Shown piece by piece: positions 33,452 to 42,216 of a DNA stretch of 64,000 nucleotides; positions within the stretch are counted from its first letter, which is position 1, and every line of letters starts with the position of its first letter. Origin of the DNA: an uncultured Bacteroidales bacterium (lineage in GTDB: Bacteria; Bacteroidota; Bacteroidia; Bacteroidales; Bacteroidaceae); contig CADCLN010000007.1 of assembly GCA_902802265.1 (NCBI GenBank), positions 1 to 64,000 on the forward strand, written 5' to 3'. A program made the position numbers and the translations under genes. The notes beneath the pieces were generated by a model. The model was not told the DNA's origin. It worked only from the letters and a program-made list of their open reading frames with translations, and searched no databases.

Positions 33452-34969
33452 ATGAAAATATTATCCGCTGTACAGTTGCACCAGCTCGATACCTATACCA
33501 TCGAACACGAGCCTATTTCCTCGCTGGACTTGATGGAACGCGCATCAAAAGCTTTTACCGACGAGATCGTTGCTCGCTGGCAGCCCGACACACCTGTGAA
33601 AGTTTTTGCTGGAGCAGGCAACAATGGAGGGGATGCGCTGGCTGTAGCCCGCCATCTGGCGGAGAAAGGCTTTACCGACGTGAGTGTCTTCTTGTTCAAT
33701 ATCGGTGAGAAGATATCCGACGACTGCAAGGCTAACAGGCAACGTCTGCAGAACTATTCTGAAGTCAAGTTCGAGGAAATCACAACCCAGTTCACGCCGC
33801 CGCCGCTGACAGCCGCCGACCTGGTGATTGATGGTCTGTTCGGCACGGGCATCTCCCGTCCGCTCAATGGGGGCTTTGCCTCCGTCGTGAAGTACATCAA
33901 TGCCTCCAGTGCCACGGTGGTCAGCATCGATGTGCCCTCGGGATTGATGTGCGAAGACAACACCTACAACGTGATGAATCATATCATCAGGGCCGACTAC
34001 ACCTTTACGTTTCAATACCCCAAGCTGGCCTTCCTTTTCCCCGAAAACGAGAAATATTGTGGAGAGTGGAAGGTGCTGGACATCGGCATTCTTGACCCAG
34101 AGGACGAAACCACGCAGACCTTCTATCACTTGTCCGAGAAGGCAGATGTGCAGTCCATGCTGAAGCCCCGTTCACGCTTTGCCCACAAGGGCAGCATGGG
34201 CCACGCCGCACTGGTGGCAGGCAAGAAGGGCATGGCGGGAGCAGCCATCCTGGCATCGAAAGCCTGTCTGCGTGCAGGTGTGGGCAAACTGACGCTGCAT
34301 ACACCCGAGTTGAATCTGCCCATTGTGCAGACGGTGGTCCCCGAGGTGGTGGTGGATGTTGACCCCGACCCGCATGGCTTCAGCCGCACATTCGACACCA
34401 GCGGCTTCGAGGCTTTGGGCATCGGTCCAGGCATCGGCACGGAACCGCAGACCACACAGACGTTCATCGAGCAGGTGAGCCAGGCCAAGTGCCCCGTTGT
34501 CATCGATGCCGACGCGCTCAACATCATCGGATCTCACCGTGGCTGGCTTACCCAGCTGCCCAGAGATTGCATCCTTACTCCGCACAAAAAAGAACTTTTC
34601 GGACTGATCAGCAGCACCAACAACTCCTACGAGGAACTGGAGCGCACCCGCGAACTGGCTGTCCGCCAACACATCTACATCGTCATCAAGGGTGCGTTCT
34701 CTGCCGTGTGCACGCCTGAAGGCATGGCATACTTCAATCCGACGGGCAACCCTGGCATGGCGACGGCTGGCAGCGGCGATGTGCTGACAGGCATCATCCT
34801 CTCCCTGCTGGCACAGGACTACAAGTCTGAAGCGGCAGCCCGTCTGGGCACCTATCTGCACGGATTGGCTGGCGACATAGCTGCCGAGCAGCGTGGCTTG
34901 GAAAGCCTTATTGCCAGCGACATCATCGACTCGCTGGGGGCTGCCTTTAAGCGGACCAGAGAGGGGTGA
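33452..34969 (+). CDS. nnr: Bifunctional NAD(P)H-hydrate epimerase / ADP-dependent dehydratase
   Basis: A 505-residue metabolite-repair enzyme. The N-terminal YjeF_N epimerase (1-215) has FAGAGNNGGDALAVARHL and the DGLFGTGISRPL motif. The C-terminal ribokinase-like dehydratase (about 235-505) has GPGIGTEPQT, DADALN, LTPHKKE and the NPGMATAGSGDVLTGII ATP/NADHX site. It restores damaged NADHX/NADPHX. The ATG at 33452 starts the conserved fold; upstream in-frame ATGs lie before the promoter. DUF4831 follows after 56 bases. Confidence 0.96.
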   Translation: MKILSAVQLHQLDTYTIEHEPISSLDLMERASKAFTDEIVARWQPDTPVKVFAGAGNNGGDALAVARHLAEKGFTDVSVFLFNIGEKISDDCKANRQRLQNYSEVKFEEITTQFTPPPLTAADLVIDGLFGTGISRPLNGGFASVVKYINASSATVVSIDVPSGLMCEDNTYNVMNHIIRADYTFTFQYPKLAFLFPENEKYCGEWKVLDIGILDPEDETTQTFYHLSEKADVQSMLKPRSRFAHKGSMGHAALVAGKKGMAGAAILASKACLRAGVGKLTLHTPELNLPIVQTVVPEVVVDVDPDPHGFSRTFDTSGFEALGIGPGIGTEPQTTQTFIEQVSQAKCPVVIDADALNIIGSHRGWLTQLPRDCILTPHKKELFGLISSTNNSYEELERTRELAVRQHIYIVIKGAFSAVCTPEGMAYFNPTGNPGMATAGSGDVLTGIILSLLAQDYKSEAAARLGTYLHGLAGDIAAEQRGLESLIASDIIDSLGAAFKRTREG

Positions 34970-35025
34970 CACCCCAACGCACACGCTATCCACACATGAC
35001 CTAAAACCTAAAAACCGAAAAAAGC

Positions 35026-36072
35026 ATGATAAAGAAACTGACAACCCTGTTATTTATTCTTCATTCCTCATTATATGCCTCTGCCCAGGTGTCGGAATTT
35101 CGTCCTGGCTTGGTGGCAGACGGTGTGAACTATGCCCTGCCCATGACGGGTGTAAGGACTGACATTACGGCGCAGAAGGTGGTCTATACACCAGGCGAAT
35201 TTGCCAAGTATGCCGACCGCTACCTGCATGTGCAGAATGTGCCGCAGGAGGCCTCTACCACTTGGCAAATCCTTAATATGGATGTCTATCAGTATGGCGA
35301 GCCCGACACGCTGAAATATTTTACTGTGAAAATGAAGGACAAGTCGGTGGCACCCATGGCGCAGCTTACCGACAACGGCGTGCTGGTATCTATCAACACG
35401 AAGGTGAACATCCCGACAAGGTCCTTGCCCAAGCCGACGGCTACGAACCACAAGCTGGACGGCAAGAAGCACTTTACCGCCGAGATTCTGGCCGCTACCT
35501 CCACGGCGAAAATGGCAGAACTCGCCGCACAGGAAATCTTCGACATCCGTGAGAGTAAAAATGCCATCAAGCGCGGACAGGTGGAGTCTATGCCGAAAGA
35601 CGGCGCTTCGCTGAAGATTGTGCTCGACGAACTGGACGAGCAGGAGAATGCTCTGATGCAGCTCTTTGTGGGCTACCGCGACACGTCCACGGTGAGCGAG
35701 ACCTACAGCATTGTGCCTCTGACAGATGTCGAAAGGTATGTGCTCTTCCGCTTCTCCAAACGCCTCGGATTTGTCGATGAAGACGACCTTGCCGGCGAAC
35801 CCTACTACATCAGCATCAAGGATCAGCACACGGTGCCCATGCCGACAGAACTGGAAGCGAAGAAGCGCAAAATCACGGGCATTGTCTATAATATGCCCAG
35901 CACAGCCAGTGTGCGCATCTTCAACGCCACTTCCACTGTTTACGACAAAGACCTCCCCTTTGGGCAGTTCGGCACGGTCGATGTGCTGAATGCCACACTC
36001 TTCGGCAAGGATGCCACTACCAGCGTGACGTTCAACCCTGCCACAGGAGCCTTGGTTCATATTGCTAAGTGA
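35026..36072 (+). CDS. DUF4831-family secreted protein
   Basis: A 348-residue exported protein of DUF4831, a Bacteroidota-specific family of unknown function. After the signal peptide the hallmark GVNYALPMTGVRTDITAQKV and a FAKYADRYLHVQNV segment are present. The signal peptide (MIKKLTTLLFILHSSLYASA) is partly encoded by ATTCTTC-type repeat DNA (35056-35072), giving the same FILHSSL peptide as the insert in the pectinase. Beta-rich, without membrane segments after the signal. Confidence 0.83.
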   Translation: MIKKLTTLLFILHSSLYASAQVSEFRPGLVADGVNYALPMTGVRTDITAQKVVYTPGEFAKYADRYLHVQNVPQEASTTWQILNMDVYQYGEPDTLKYFTVKMKDKSVAPMAQLTDNGVLVSINTKVNIPTRSLPKPTATNHKLDGKKHFTAEILAATSTAKMAELAAQEIFDIRESKNAIKRGQVESMPKDGASLKIVLDELDEQENALMQLFVGYRDTSTVSETYSIVPLTDVERYVLFRFSKRLGFVDEDDLAGEPYYISIKDQHTVPMPTELEAKKRKITGIVYNMPSTASVRIFNATSTVYDKDLPFGQFGTVDVLNATLFGKDATTSVTFNPATGALVHIAK

Positions 36073-36098
36073 TAGTTTATTTTAAATTTTAAGAATCA

Positions 36099-37019
36099 GT
36101 GAAATACTTTGGTTTTTCTAATTTTACAAACGAATCGCATTTTGCTCAGATTCCTGATAAACTGTTCCTGGCAGACAATCTCGATGAATGCTACCTTGAT
36201 GTCTGGCATCAGGAGATGTTTATCGGTCAGTCTGTGCAGGTGAAGATGGGCATGTTCTTTCTGTGCCTGGAAGGGAGTTTGAGGTTCGAGATAAACCATC
36301 GGTACGTCGAAGCCGTGTCGGGGCAGTGTGTGCTGATTCTCACTGACAGTTTTTTCCAGTACTTAGGCAGGACAGCTGGCACGAAATTCGTTTTCATAGC
36401 AATTGCACCCCATTTCGTGGATTCCTCCAAAGACGTGCAGCTGGGCCTCGAGTTTAGAGAAATTGTTCAGGAACGGTGTGTCATGAATATACCTCCGATG
36501 TCGATAGAAGAATTTCTTTCGCTCTACAAGGTGCTCAAGCGCAAACTTCTCGACAGCAGCTATGTGTTCAAGGAAGAGGTAGCCCGCTGCATCCTCTCCG
36601 TCTTCGAGTTCAACACCTTCAGCAATTTTATACGCTATCGGCAAAACGCCGTGTACGAACAGCCTCAGCAGACTCGCCGGAACGAGATGTTCCGGCGCTA
36701 TATCGATGCCGTGAAAGAGCATTTCATGGAAGAGCGCAGCGTGTCTTTCTATGCTCGGCAGCTCGGGGTCACGCCGAAACACCTCTCCACCGTCATCAAG
36801 GAAGTGAGTGGGCGTCATGCCTCCGACTTCATCAACATCTTTGTCATCAATGAATGTAAGGCGTTGCTCCATGAGGAAAATATCTCCGTCAAGGAGGTAT
36901 GCAGCCGCATGAACTTCTCCAACAATTCCTTCTTTGCAAAATATTTCAAGCAACATACAGGCATGACGCCGATAGAATATAAACAGAAAATACACAATTT
37001 CGTAATTGTGAACGATTAA
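36099..37019 (+). CDS. AraC-family transcriptional regulator
   Basis: A 306-residue regulator. The N-terminal 180 residues form a cupin-like sensor region (FIGQSVQVKMGMFFLCLEGS), and the C-terminal 100 residues hold the two helix-turn-helix units (RSVSFYARQLGVTPKHLSTV and the closing NNSFFAKYFKQHTGMTPIEY). The start appears to be GTG at 36099, since no ATG fits before the conserved N-terminus. It ends 15 bases before the UxaA-type dehydratase and probably controls it in response to a sugar or sugar acid. Confidence 0.9.
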   Translation: MKYFGFSNFTNESHFAQIPDKLFLADNLDECYLDVWHQEMFIGQSVQVKMGMFFLCLEGSLRFEINHRYVEAVSGQCVLILTDSFFQYLGRTAGTKFVFIAIAPHFVDSSKDVQLGLEFREIVQERCVMNIPPMSIEEFLSLYKVLKRKLLDSSYVFKEEVARCILSVFEFNTFSNFIRYRQNAVYEQPQQTRRNEMFRRYIDAVKEHFMEERSVSFYARQLGVTPKHLSTVIKEVSGRHASDFINIFVINECKALLHEENISVKEVCSRMNFSNNSFFAKYFKQHTGMTPIEYKQKIHNFVIVND

Positions 37020-37034
37020 TTGTAATTTGTCATC

Positions 37035-38549
37035 ATGAAAACCATCAGAATCAATCCTGCCGACAATGTGGCTGTAGCCATAGAACCGCTGCAGAGGGGC
37101 GAAACCCTCTCCATAGAGGGAGTGCAAGTCACCACTACCAGCGATGTGCCTGCTGGGCACAAGATACTGCTCTGCGACCTGAAGCAGGGCGAAAACGTCA
37201 TTAAATATGGCTATCCCATCGGTCACATGAAGGCTGACCGCAAGGCTGGCGACTTCGTCTCCGATGCCGACATCAAGACCAATCTGTCGGGTCTGCTCGA
37301 CTATCAATATCACCCCGTATCGGCCGATGCCCTTACGAACCCAGCCTATGCAGAGTGGTTCCCTGAGGGGCAGCTCACCTTTAAGGGTTATCGCCGGAAG
37401 AATGGGGATGTGGGCATCCGCAACGAGGTGTGGATTGTGCCCACCGTGGGCTGTGTCAACGGCATCGTGAATCAGCTTAGGCAACGGCTTGAACAGGAAA
37501 TGGGCACGGGGGCAGACCGGCTGCGCATTGTGGCCTTCCCCCACAACTACGGCTGTAGCCAACTGAGCGAAGACCATGAGCACACACGGCTCGTTCTGCG
37601 CGACTTGGTGCTTCATCCCAATGCCGGTGCCGTGCTGGTTGTTGGACTGGGATGTGAAAATAATCAGCCCGACAAGTTTGAAGAACTCTTGGGTGATTAC
37701 GACCATGAACGCATCCGCTTCATGGTGGCTCAGAAGGTGCAGGGTGACGAAGTGGAAGAGGGTATGCGCATCCTGCGTGAACTCTATGCTCTTGCTGCCG
37801 AGGATGAGCGCACAGACATTCCGCTCAGCGAACTCCGTGTCGGCCTGAAGTGTGGCGGATCGGACGGTTTCTCGGGCATCACAGCCAATCCGCTGCTGGG
37901 AGTATTCTCCGACTTCATCGTTAGCCAGGGCGGTACCACGGTGCTTACCGAAGTGCCCGAAATGTTCGGTGCTGAGACTATTCTGATGAATCGCTGCAAA
38001 ACACCCGAACTCTTCGACCAAACCGTCGGCCTGGTCAACGACTTCAAGCAATATTTCCTCAGCCACGGTGAACCTGTGGGCGAAAACCCCTCGCCAGGCA
38101 ACAAGGCTGGCGGCATCTCCACGCTGGAGGAGAAGGCGCTGGGCTGCACACAGAAGTGCGGCAAGAGTGCTGTCTGCGGTGTTCTGCCCTATGGTGAACG
38201 CCTCCGTGTGAAGGGACTCAATCTGCTTTCCGCTCCAGGCAACGACTTGGTGGCAAGCACAGCCTTGGCAGCATCGGGTTGCCACATTGTGCTTTTCACT
38301 ACAGGGCGTGGCACTCCTTTCGGCACTTTTGTTCCTACCATGAAGGTCAGCACCAACAGCACGCTGGCGGCAAACAAGCCCACATGGATTGACTTCAATG
38401 CAGGCACCATCGTCGAGGGTGAACCCATGCGCGATGTCTTCCTGCGTTTTATGCAGAAAGTCATCTCTGTTGCCAATGGTGAACAGACCTGGAACGAGCG
38501 TAAAAATTATCAGGAAATAGCTATCTTCAAGACGGGTGTGACGCTGTAA
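37035..38549 (+). CDS. uxaA: UxaA-family sugar-acid dehydratase (altronate/fuconate type)
   Basis: A 504-residue protein with the SAF domain at the N-terminus (1-100, including GHKILLCDLKQGENVIKYG) and the UxaA catalytic part with VGCVNG, HNYGCSQ, GLGCENNQ, LKCGGSDGFSGITANP and GRGTPFG. UxaA dehydrates D-altronate to 2-keto-3-deoxygluconate. In the C. jejuni fucose locus the UxaA homologue fits as fuconate dehydratase, and no other dehydratase is seen beside the fucose genes here, so L-fuconate is a reasonable alternative substrate. No uronate isomerase or reductase is nearby. The 3' end overlaps nudC by 23 bases, tail to tail. Confidence 0.9.
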   Translation: MKTIRINPADNVAVAIEPLQRGETLSIEGVQVTTTSDVPAGHKILLCDLKQGENVIKYGYPIGHMKADRKAGDFVSDADIKTNLSGLLDYQYHPVSADALTNPAYAEWFPEGQLTFKGYRRKNGDVGIRNEVWIVPTVGCVNGIVNQLRQRLEQEMGTGADRLRIVAFPHNYGCSQLSEDHEHTRLVLRDLVLHPNAGAVLVVGLGCENNQPDKFEELLGDYDHERIRFMVAQKVQGDEVEEGMRILRELYALAAEDERTDIPLSELRVGLKCGGSDGFSGITANPLLGVFSDFIVSQGGTTVLTEVPEMFGAETILMNRCKTPELFDQTVGLVNDFKQYFLSHGEPVGENPSPGNKAGGISTLEEKALGCTQKCGKSAVCGVLPYGERLRVKGLNLLSAPGNDLVASTALAASGCHIVLFTTGRGTPFGTFVPTMKVSTNSTLAANKPTWIDFNAGTIVEGEPMRDVFLRFMQKVISVANGEQTWNERKNYQEIAIFKTGVTL

Positions 38550-39336
38550 GCCAATCATCAATCAGACGGCGGGCAATGGATAGTTTGTCGGGTATTTCGG
38601 GCAAATGGTCACGGGTGAACCATGCTGCACGGCTGAGTTCCTCTTCCTGCACTTGCACTTCGCCGCCAGCATAGTCGGCTGTGAAGCCAATCATGATGCC
38701 GCAGGGGAAGGGCCACGGCTGACTGGCAAAGTAGCGGATGTTCTGAATGTGCAGATGAGTTTCTTCATAGACTTCACGCTTGACACATTCCTCCAGCGTT
38801 TCGCCTGTCTCCACAAAACCCGCTACCAGTCCGTACATTTCGCTGCGACGGAAATTGCGGGCATGTACCAGCAGAATCTGATCTTCGCCGTCCGACCCTA
38901 TGCGGTGTATGCGAACAATAATGGCAGGAGCCACTTGGGGCCACACCTCCTTGCCGCAATGTGTGCACTGTTTGCTGATGACTGTGGTGCGTTTCATCGG
39001 AGCGCCGCAAACACCGCAATACTGCGTTCCTGCGTCCCAATAGAGTAATTCGGCAGCCTTTCCAGCCATGAGGAAATCTTCTCGGCAGAGTTTTGGGTAA
39101 GATTCACGCAGTCCGATAAATTGTCCCTCTGTCTGGGTTGGCACATTGACGCTGTAGGCACGTTGCGGTGTACCGTCGGCAGCTTGCGGCAGTTCCTGGA
39201 ATCTTGTCCATGGCTTCGTTTCTGTGGGAGGTTCAGTCGCTGTGGGAATGCGGTATTTGCCTTCTGCCGTTGTCGGGGGCAGGAGCAGAATGCTTCCGCT
39301 ACAGAACACATACCAGCGAATGTTGTCTTGTTTCAT
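38527..39336 (-). CDS. nudC: NudC-type NAD(H) pyrophosphatase
   Basis: A 269-residue Nudix hydrolase. It has a four-cysteine zinc ribbon (CGVCG...CTHCG), the Nudix box GFVETGETLEECVKREVYEE, and the SQPWPFP motif diagnostic of NudC. It hydrolyses NADH/NAD and removes NAD caps from RNA. The ATG at 39336 is chosen because the TATTTTTGC promoter lies only 22 bases upstream; longer in-frame readings run through it. Confidence 0.93.
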   Translation of the reverse strand: MKQDNIRWYVFCSGSILLLPPTTAEGKYRIPTATEPPTETKPWTRFQELPQAADGTPQRAYSVNVPTQTEGQFIGLRESYPKLCREDFLMAGKAAELLYWDAGTQYCGVCGAPMKRTTVISKQCTHCGKEVWPQVAPAIIVRIHRIGSDGEDQILLVHARNFRRSEMYGLVAGFVETGETLEECVKREVYEETHLHIQNIRYFASQPWPFPCGIMIGFTADYAGGEVQVQEEELSRAAWFTRDHLPEIPDKLSIARRLIDDWLTASHPS

Positions 39337-39357
39337 AGAGTTACACGGAAAATTTTT

Positions 39358-39366
39358 GCAAAAATA
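39358..39366 (-). promoter_or_regulatory. -7 promoter element TATTTTTGC for nudC
   Basis: GCAAAAATA on the plus strand; divergent from the GH25 promoter 45 bases away, with the heptad array between them. Confidence 0.55.
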
Positions 39367-39376
39367 CGAAAAATAA

Positions 39377-39404
39377 TAGTAAATGGTAAATGGTACATGG
39401 TAAA
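39377..39404. repeat. Heptad array (TGGTAAA)4 in divergent promoter region
   Basis: Units TAGTAAA, TGGTAAA, TGGTACA, TGGTAAA, then TAATTC and the TTAACTTTGC element. Spacing to the promoter is identical to that at 4350-4393. Confidence 0.9.
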
Positions 39405-39410
39405 TAATTC

Positions 39411-39420
39411 TTAACTTTGC
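39411..39420 (+). promoter_or_regulatory. -7 promoter element TTAACTTTGC for GH25 lysozyme
   Basis: TTAACTTTGC ends 20 bases before the GTG start at 39441. Confidence 0.65.
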
Positions 39421-39440
39421 AACCAAAAAATCACAAAACC

Positions 39441-40238
39441 GTGAAAATACCCGTCCTATTGCTCCTGTTTATTCTTGTCATGCCAGCCTTTGCAACGCCG
39501 AAAGACAAGAAAAAGAAAGAAAAAGTTGTCGAAGTGTATGGATTGGTTGACCCCGACCCCATGCCGCAAAGACCGCGTCCGGAACATCACAACAAGCCGC
39601 TCGACCAGCCCCTGATGATTTACGACGACGGCAAGGGACTGTGTGGTTTCGACATGAGCCACTATCAGGGGCGTGTGGATTGGGATGCGCTCAGTACCGA
39701 CCCCAACGCAGGCTTTGTCTATCTGAAGGCTTCGGAGGGTTCCAGCCTGAAGGACAACATGTACGCCACATACTACAGCGAGGCTCGACGTGTCGGTTTG
39801 AAAGTGGGCAGCTATCATTTCTTTCGCCCCAACTGCACGGCCCGTGAACAGTTTGAGAATTTTCGCAGCATGATTCGCGACCGCCACCAAGACTTGATTC
39901 CCATCATCGACGTGGAGGTGCAGAGCAAGGGCGTCTCCATGTATCTGTTCTATGACCGTCTGGCAGAACTTTTACAATTGGTGGAAAAGGAAGTGGGGCG
40001 CAAACCCATGATTTATACGGGGCAGCGATTTTACAACCACCATTTCTCCAGTAGCCGTTTCCGTGGTGTCTATCCTTTCATGATTGCCTGTTATACTTTC
40101 GAAGAACCCGTCCTCTACAACAACGACGACTTCCTCATCTGGCAATTCACCGGCTACGGCAAAGCCAAAGGTGTGCGTGGTCACATCGACATCAGCCGTT
40201 TTGTCCGCGGCCACAAGTTGAGGGAAATTATGTTCTGA
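39441..40238 (+). CDS. Secreted GH25 lysozyme (N-acetylmuramidase)
   Basis: A 265-residue exported GH25 enzyme. The signal peptide (MKIPVLLLLFILVMPAFA) starts at a GTG at 39441; a TTG at 39417 lies inside the promoter and is excluded. The barrel has GFDMSHYQGRVDW, FVYLKASEG, GSYHFFRPN and the catalytic IIDVEV strand. It ends with DFLIWQFTGYG...DISRFV as in the family. It cleaves peptidoglycan, either for cell-wall turnover or against competitors. Convergent with the helicase gene, three bases apart. Confidence 0.9.
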   Translation: MKIPVLLLLFILVMPAFATPKDKKKKEKVVEVYGLVDPDPMPQRPRPEHHNKPLDQPLMIYDDGKGLCGFDMSHYQGRVDWDALSTDPNAGFVYLKASEGSSLKDNMYATYYSEARRVGLKVGSYHFFRPNCTAREQFENFRSMIRDRHQDLIPIIDVEVQSKGVSMYLFYDRLAELLQLVEKEVGRKPMIYTGQRFYNHHFSSSRFRGVYPFMIACYTFEEPVLYNNDDFLIWQFTGYGKAKGVRGHIDISRFVRGHKLREIMF

Positions 40239-40240
40239 GA

Positions 40241-42139
40241 TTATTCGTGAACTTCCCGACGTGGGGAAGTTTCCTGAAGTGACTGAATATAGTCAATCAG
40301 TTTTTTGTAGAAGGGGGAATGGGAAAGTGTGGCGGAGTTGCCGAGGATAATCAGTTTCATGCGTGCACGGGTCATGGCGACATTCATGCGGCGGAGGTCG
40401 CCGAGGAAACCGATTTGACCCTGTTCGTTGCTGCGAACCAGAGATATAATGATGATGTCGCGTTCCTGTCCCTGAAATCCATCGACGGTGTTGACGGTGA
40501 TGGACTTGCGGAGAGGTTTCAGTTCGGCGTCGGCCTTGATGAGAGAACGGATGTACTGGGTTTGTACACGGTAGGGGCTGATGATGCCGATGTCGAGCCG
40601 CTCGTCGAGAAAACGGTGGATGCCGATTTTCTGAATATATTCTTTCAGGGTGGTGATGAGCAACTGGGCTTCTTCTTTGTTGATGCGCCCGTGGTTTTCT
40701 CCAATAAATTCTTCTTGAAAATCGTTGTCTATCCAAGTGATGGGCGTGTCGTAATCTAAGATGCCACGGTGTTGCACGCTGGGGTCGCTCTTGAGTTTGC
40801 CACCATAGAACCAGTCGCTGGAGAATTGCATGATACTGTCGTTCATGCGGTATTGCACGGAGAGCAGACGGACGGCAGCGGGCTGATTCTCCACGATGCG
40901 TTCCATCAGCGTCTTGCCCAGTCCGTTGCGCAGGGCTTCGTAGCACTTGATGGTGGGCGGCAGTTGTTGGTGGTCGCCAGCCAGGACGACACGGCTGGCA
41001 CGGCGAATGGCTATCCAGCAGGCAGGTTCCAATGCCTGTGCAGCTTCGTCGATGAAAAGGGTGGAGTAGTGTTGACCCACAAGAATCTTGTTGGCACTGC
41101 CCACGAGGGTACAGCTGATGACACGGGCTTCGTTGAAAAGGTCTTCGCGGATGCGCATCTCCAGTTCGGTGGCTCGTTCACGCAGTCGGGCTATTTTTTG
41201 ATGTGTGCTTTCTCCGCTCTTATGGTTTTCACGCAGTTGGCGAATGGTGTTGTGGATGGCCCAAAGCTGTGGGTATTCGGGATGGGATTCGAAGCGGCGT
41301 TCATAGGTGAAAGACAGCATTTTGTCGTTCACACGGGTTGGATTGCCAATGCGCAAGACGGGTACGCCGTGGTCAACCAGCCGTTCACTAATCCAATCGA
41401 CAGCCATATTGCTTTGGGCGCATACCAACACTTGTGTCTCGCGCCGCAGGGTTTCGTAGATGGCTTCTACGAGTGTGGTGGTTTTGCCGGTGCCAGGGGG
41501 GCCATGTACCACTTCTACGTCTTTGGCACAAAGCACTTCGTTGACTGCGTCCTGCTGACTACTGTTGAGCCACGGAAAACTCATGGGCTGGAGTTGGCGT
41601 TTTTGTACGGGAAATTGTCCGCCGAAGATGTCACGCAGTTCTGCCAGTCGGTTTTTCTGTGCCTTCATCACGGTGTCGAGGGCATGGAACATGGTGCGGT
41701 AACTGGTCTCGTCGAAATAGAGCTGCACGCCCAGATTGGTAGCATTTTGTAAATCGATGAGTGCCTGTGTGCTGGGCAGTGTGCAGACCATGCGGTCGCC
41801 ATCTACAAAACTGATGGTGGAGGTGAATGGATAGTAGTTGGCCTCTTTCTGCGTGGTGTGGAAGAACTGTACGGGTTTGCCGTATTCAAAGAGCGTGTCA
41901 ATGTCGCTGTCTTCCTGATAATCTTTGGTAATCTCCACCACAAGTTGATTCAGCGAGTTGTAGTAGCTGCGCCCCACGCTGACGGGATGCCAGCAGATGC
42001 CGCGCCGCAGTTTACGCTGAATGCCCATTCGTTCCGATTGGATGCGGAATTCTTCTTTCTCTGCTTCGTATTCCATCGTGAGCAGTTGATGAAGTTTCTG
42101 TATGTAGAGGGTGGAGGAGGTCAATTTACTATTTACCAT
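40241..42139 (-). CDS. UPF1/IGHMBP2-like superfamily 1 helicase
   Basis: A 632-residue helicase of the SMUBP-2/UPF1 group. Motifs in order: VVHGPPGTGKTTTLVEA (I), CAQSNMAVDW (Ia), TLFIDEAAQALEP (II), LAGDHQQLPPT (III), SVQYRMN (IV), TVDGFQGQERDIIIIS (V), RRMNVAMTRAR (VI). The N-terminus YIQKLHQLLTMEYEAEKEEF is characteristic of the Bacteroidota form, so a start upstream of it is needed. The only ATG there (42139) lies within a TTTACCA array; a TTG at 42124 is an alternative. Function is likely in RNA or DNA repair. Confidence 0.9.
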   Translation of the reverse strand: MVNSKLTSSTLYIQKLHQLLTMEYEAEKEEFRIQSERMGIQRKLRRGICWHPVSVGRSYYNSLNQLVVEITKDYQEDSDIDTLFEYGKPVQFFHTTQKEANYYPFTSTISFVDGDRMVCTLPSTQALIDLQNATNLGVQLYFDETSYRTMFHALDTVMKAQKNRLAELRDIFGGQFPVQKRQLQPMSFPWLNSSQQDAVNEVLCAKDVEVVHGPPGTGKTTTLVEAIYETLRRETQVLVCAQSNMAVDWISERLVDHGVPVLRIGNPTRVNDKMLSFTYERRFESHPEYPQLWAIHNTIRQLRENHKSGESTHQKIARLRERATELEMRIREDLFNEARVISCTLVGSANKILVGQHYSTLFIDEAAQALEPACWIAIRRASRVVLAGDHQQLPPTIKCYEALRNGLGKTLMERIVENQPAAVRLLSVQYRMNDSIMQFSSDWFYGGKLKSDPSVQHRGILDYDTPITWIDNDFQEEFIGENHGRINKEEAQLLITTLKEYIQKIGIHRFLDERLDIGIISPYRVQTQYIRSLIKADAELKPLRKSITVNTVDGFQGQERDIIIISLVRSNEQGQIGFLGDLRRMNVAMTRARMKLIILGNSATLSHSPFYKKLIDYIQSLQETSPRREVHE

Positions 42140-42159
42140 TTACCATTTACCATTTGCCA
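42125..42159. repeat. Heptad array (TTTACCA)5 at the helicase start
   Basis: Units TTTACTA, TTTACCA x3, TTTGCCA. On the complement the ATG used by the helicase (42137-42139) belongs to one unit. No TTTGC promoter element adjoins this copy. Confidence 0.85.
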
Positions 42160-42180
42160 TTTTTCCCTTCCTTGAGGATC

Positions 42181-42210
42181 CTCCCCCTAGAGGGGGAGTT
42201 AGAGGGGGTC
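42181..42210. repeat. C/G-tract hairpin CTCCCCCT-AG-AGGGGGAG
   Basis: A perfect 8-bp stem with a 2-base loop followed by another AGAGGGGG. It lies between the helicase and the TPR gene. Similar C5/G5 hairpins are widespread in Bacteroidota genomes as I recall, so this may be a dispersed repeat or a terminator. Confidence 0.6.
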
Positions 42211-42216
42211 TGCCAT

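Noticed and set aside
39417..39440. TTG start for the GH25 lysozyme
   Set aside because: The TTG is part of the TTAACTTTGC promoter element; the GTG at 39441 starts the signal peptide.
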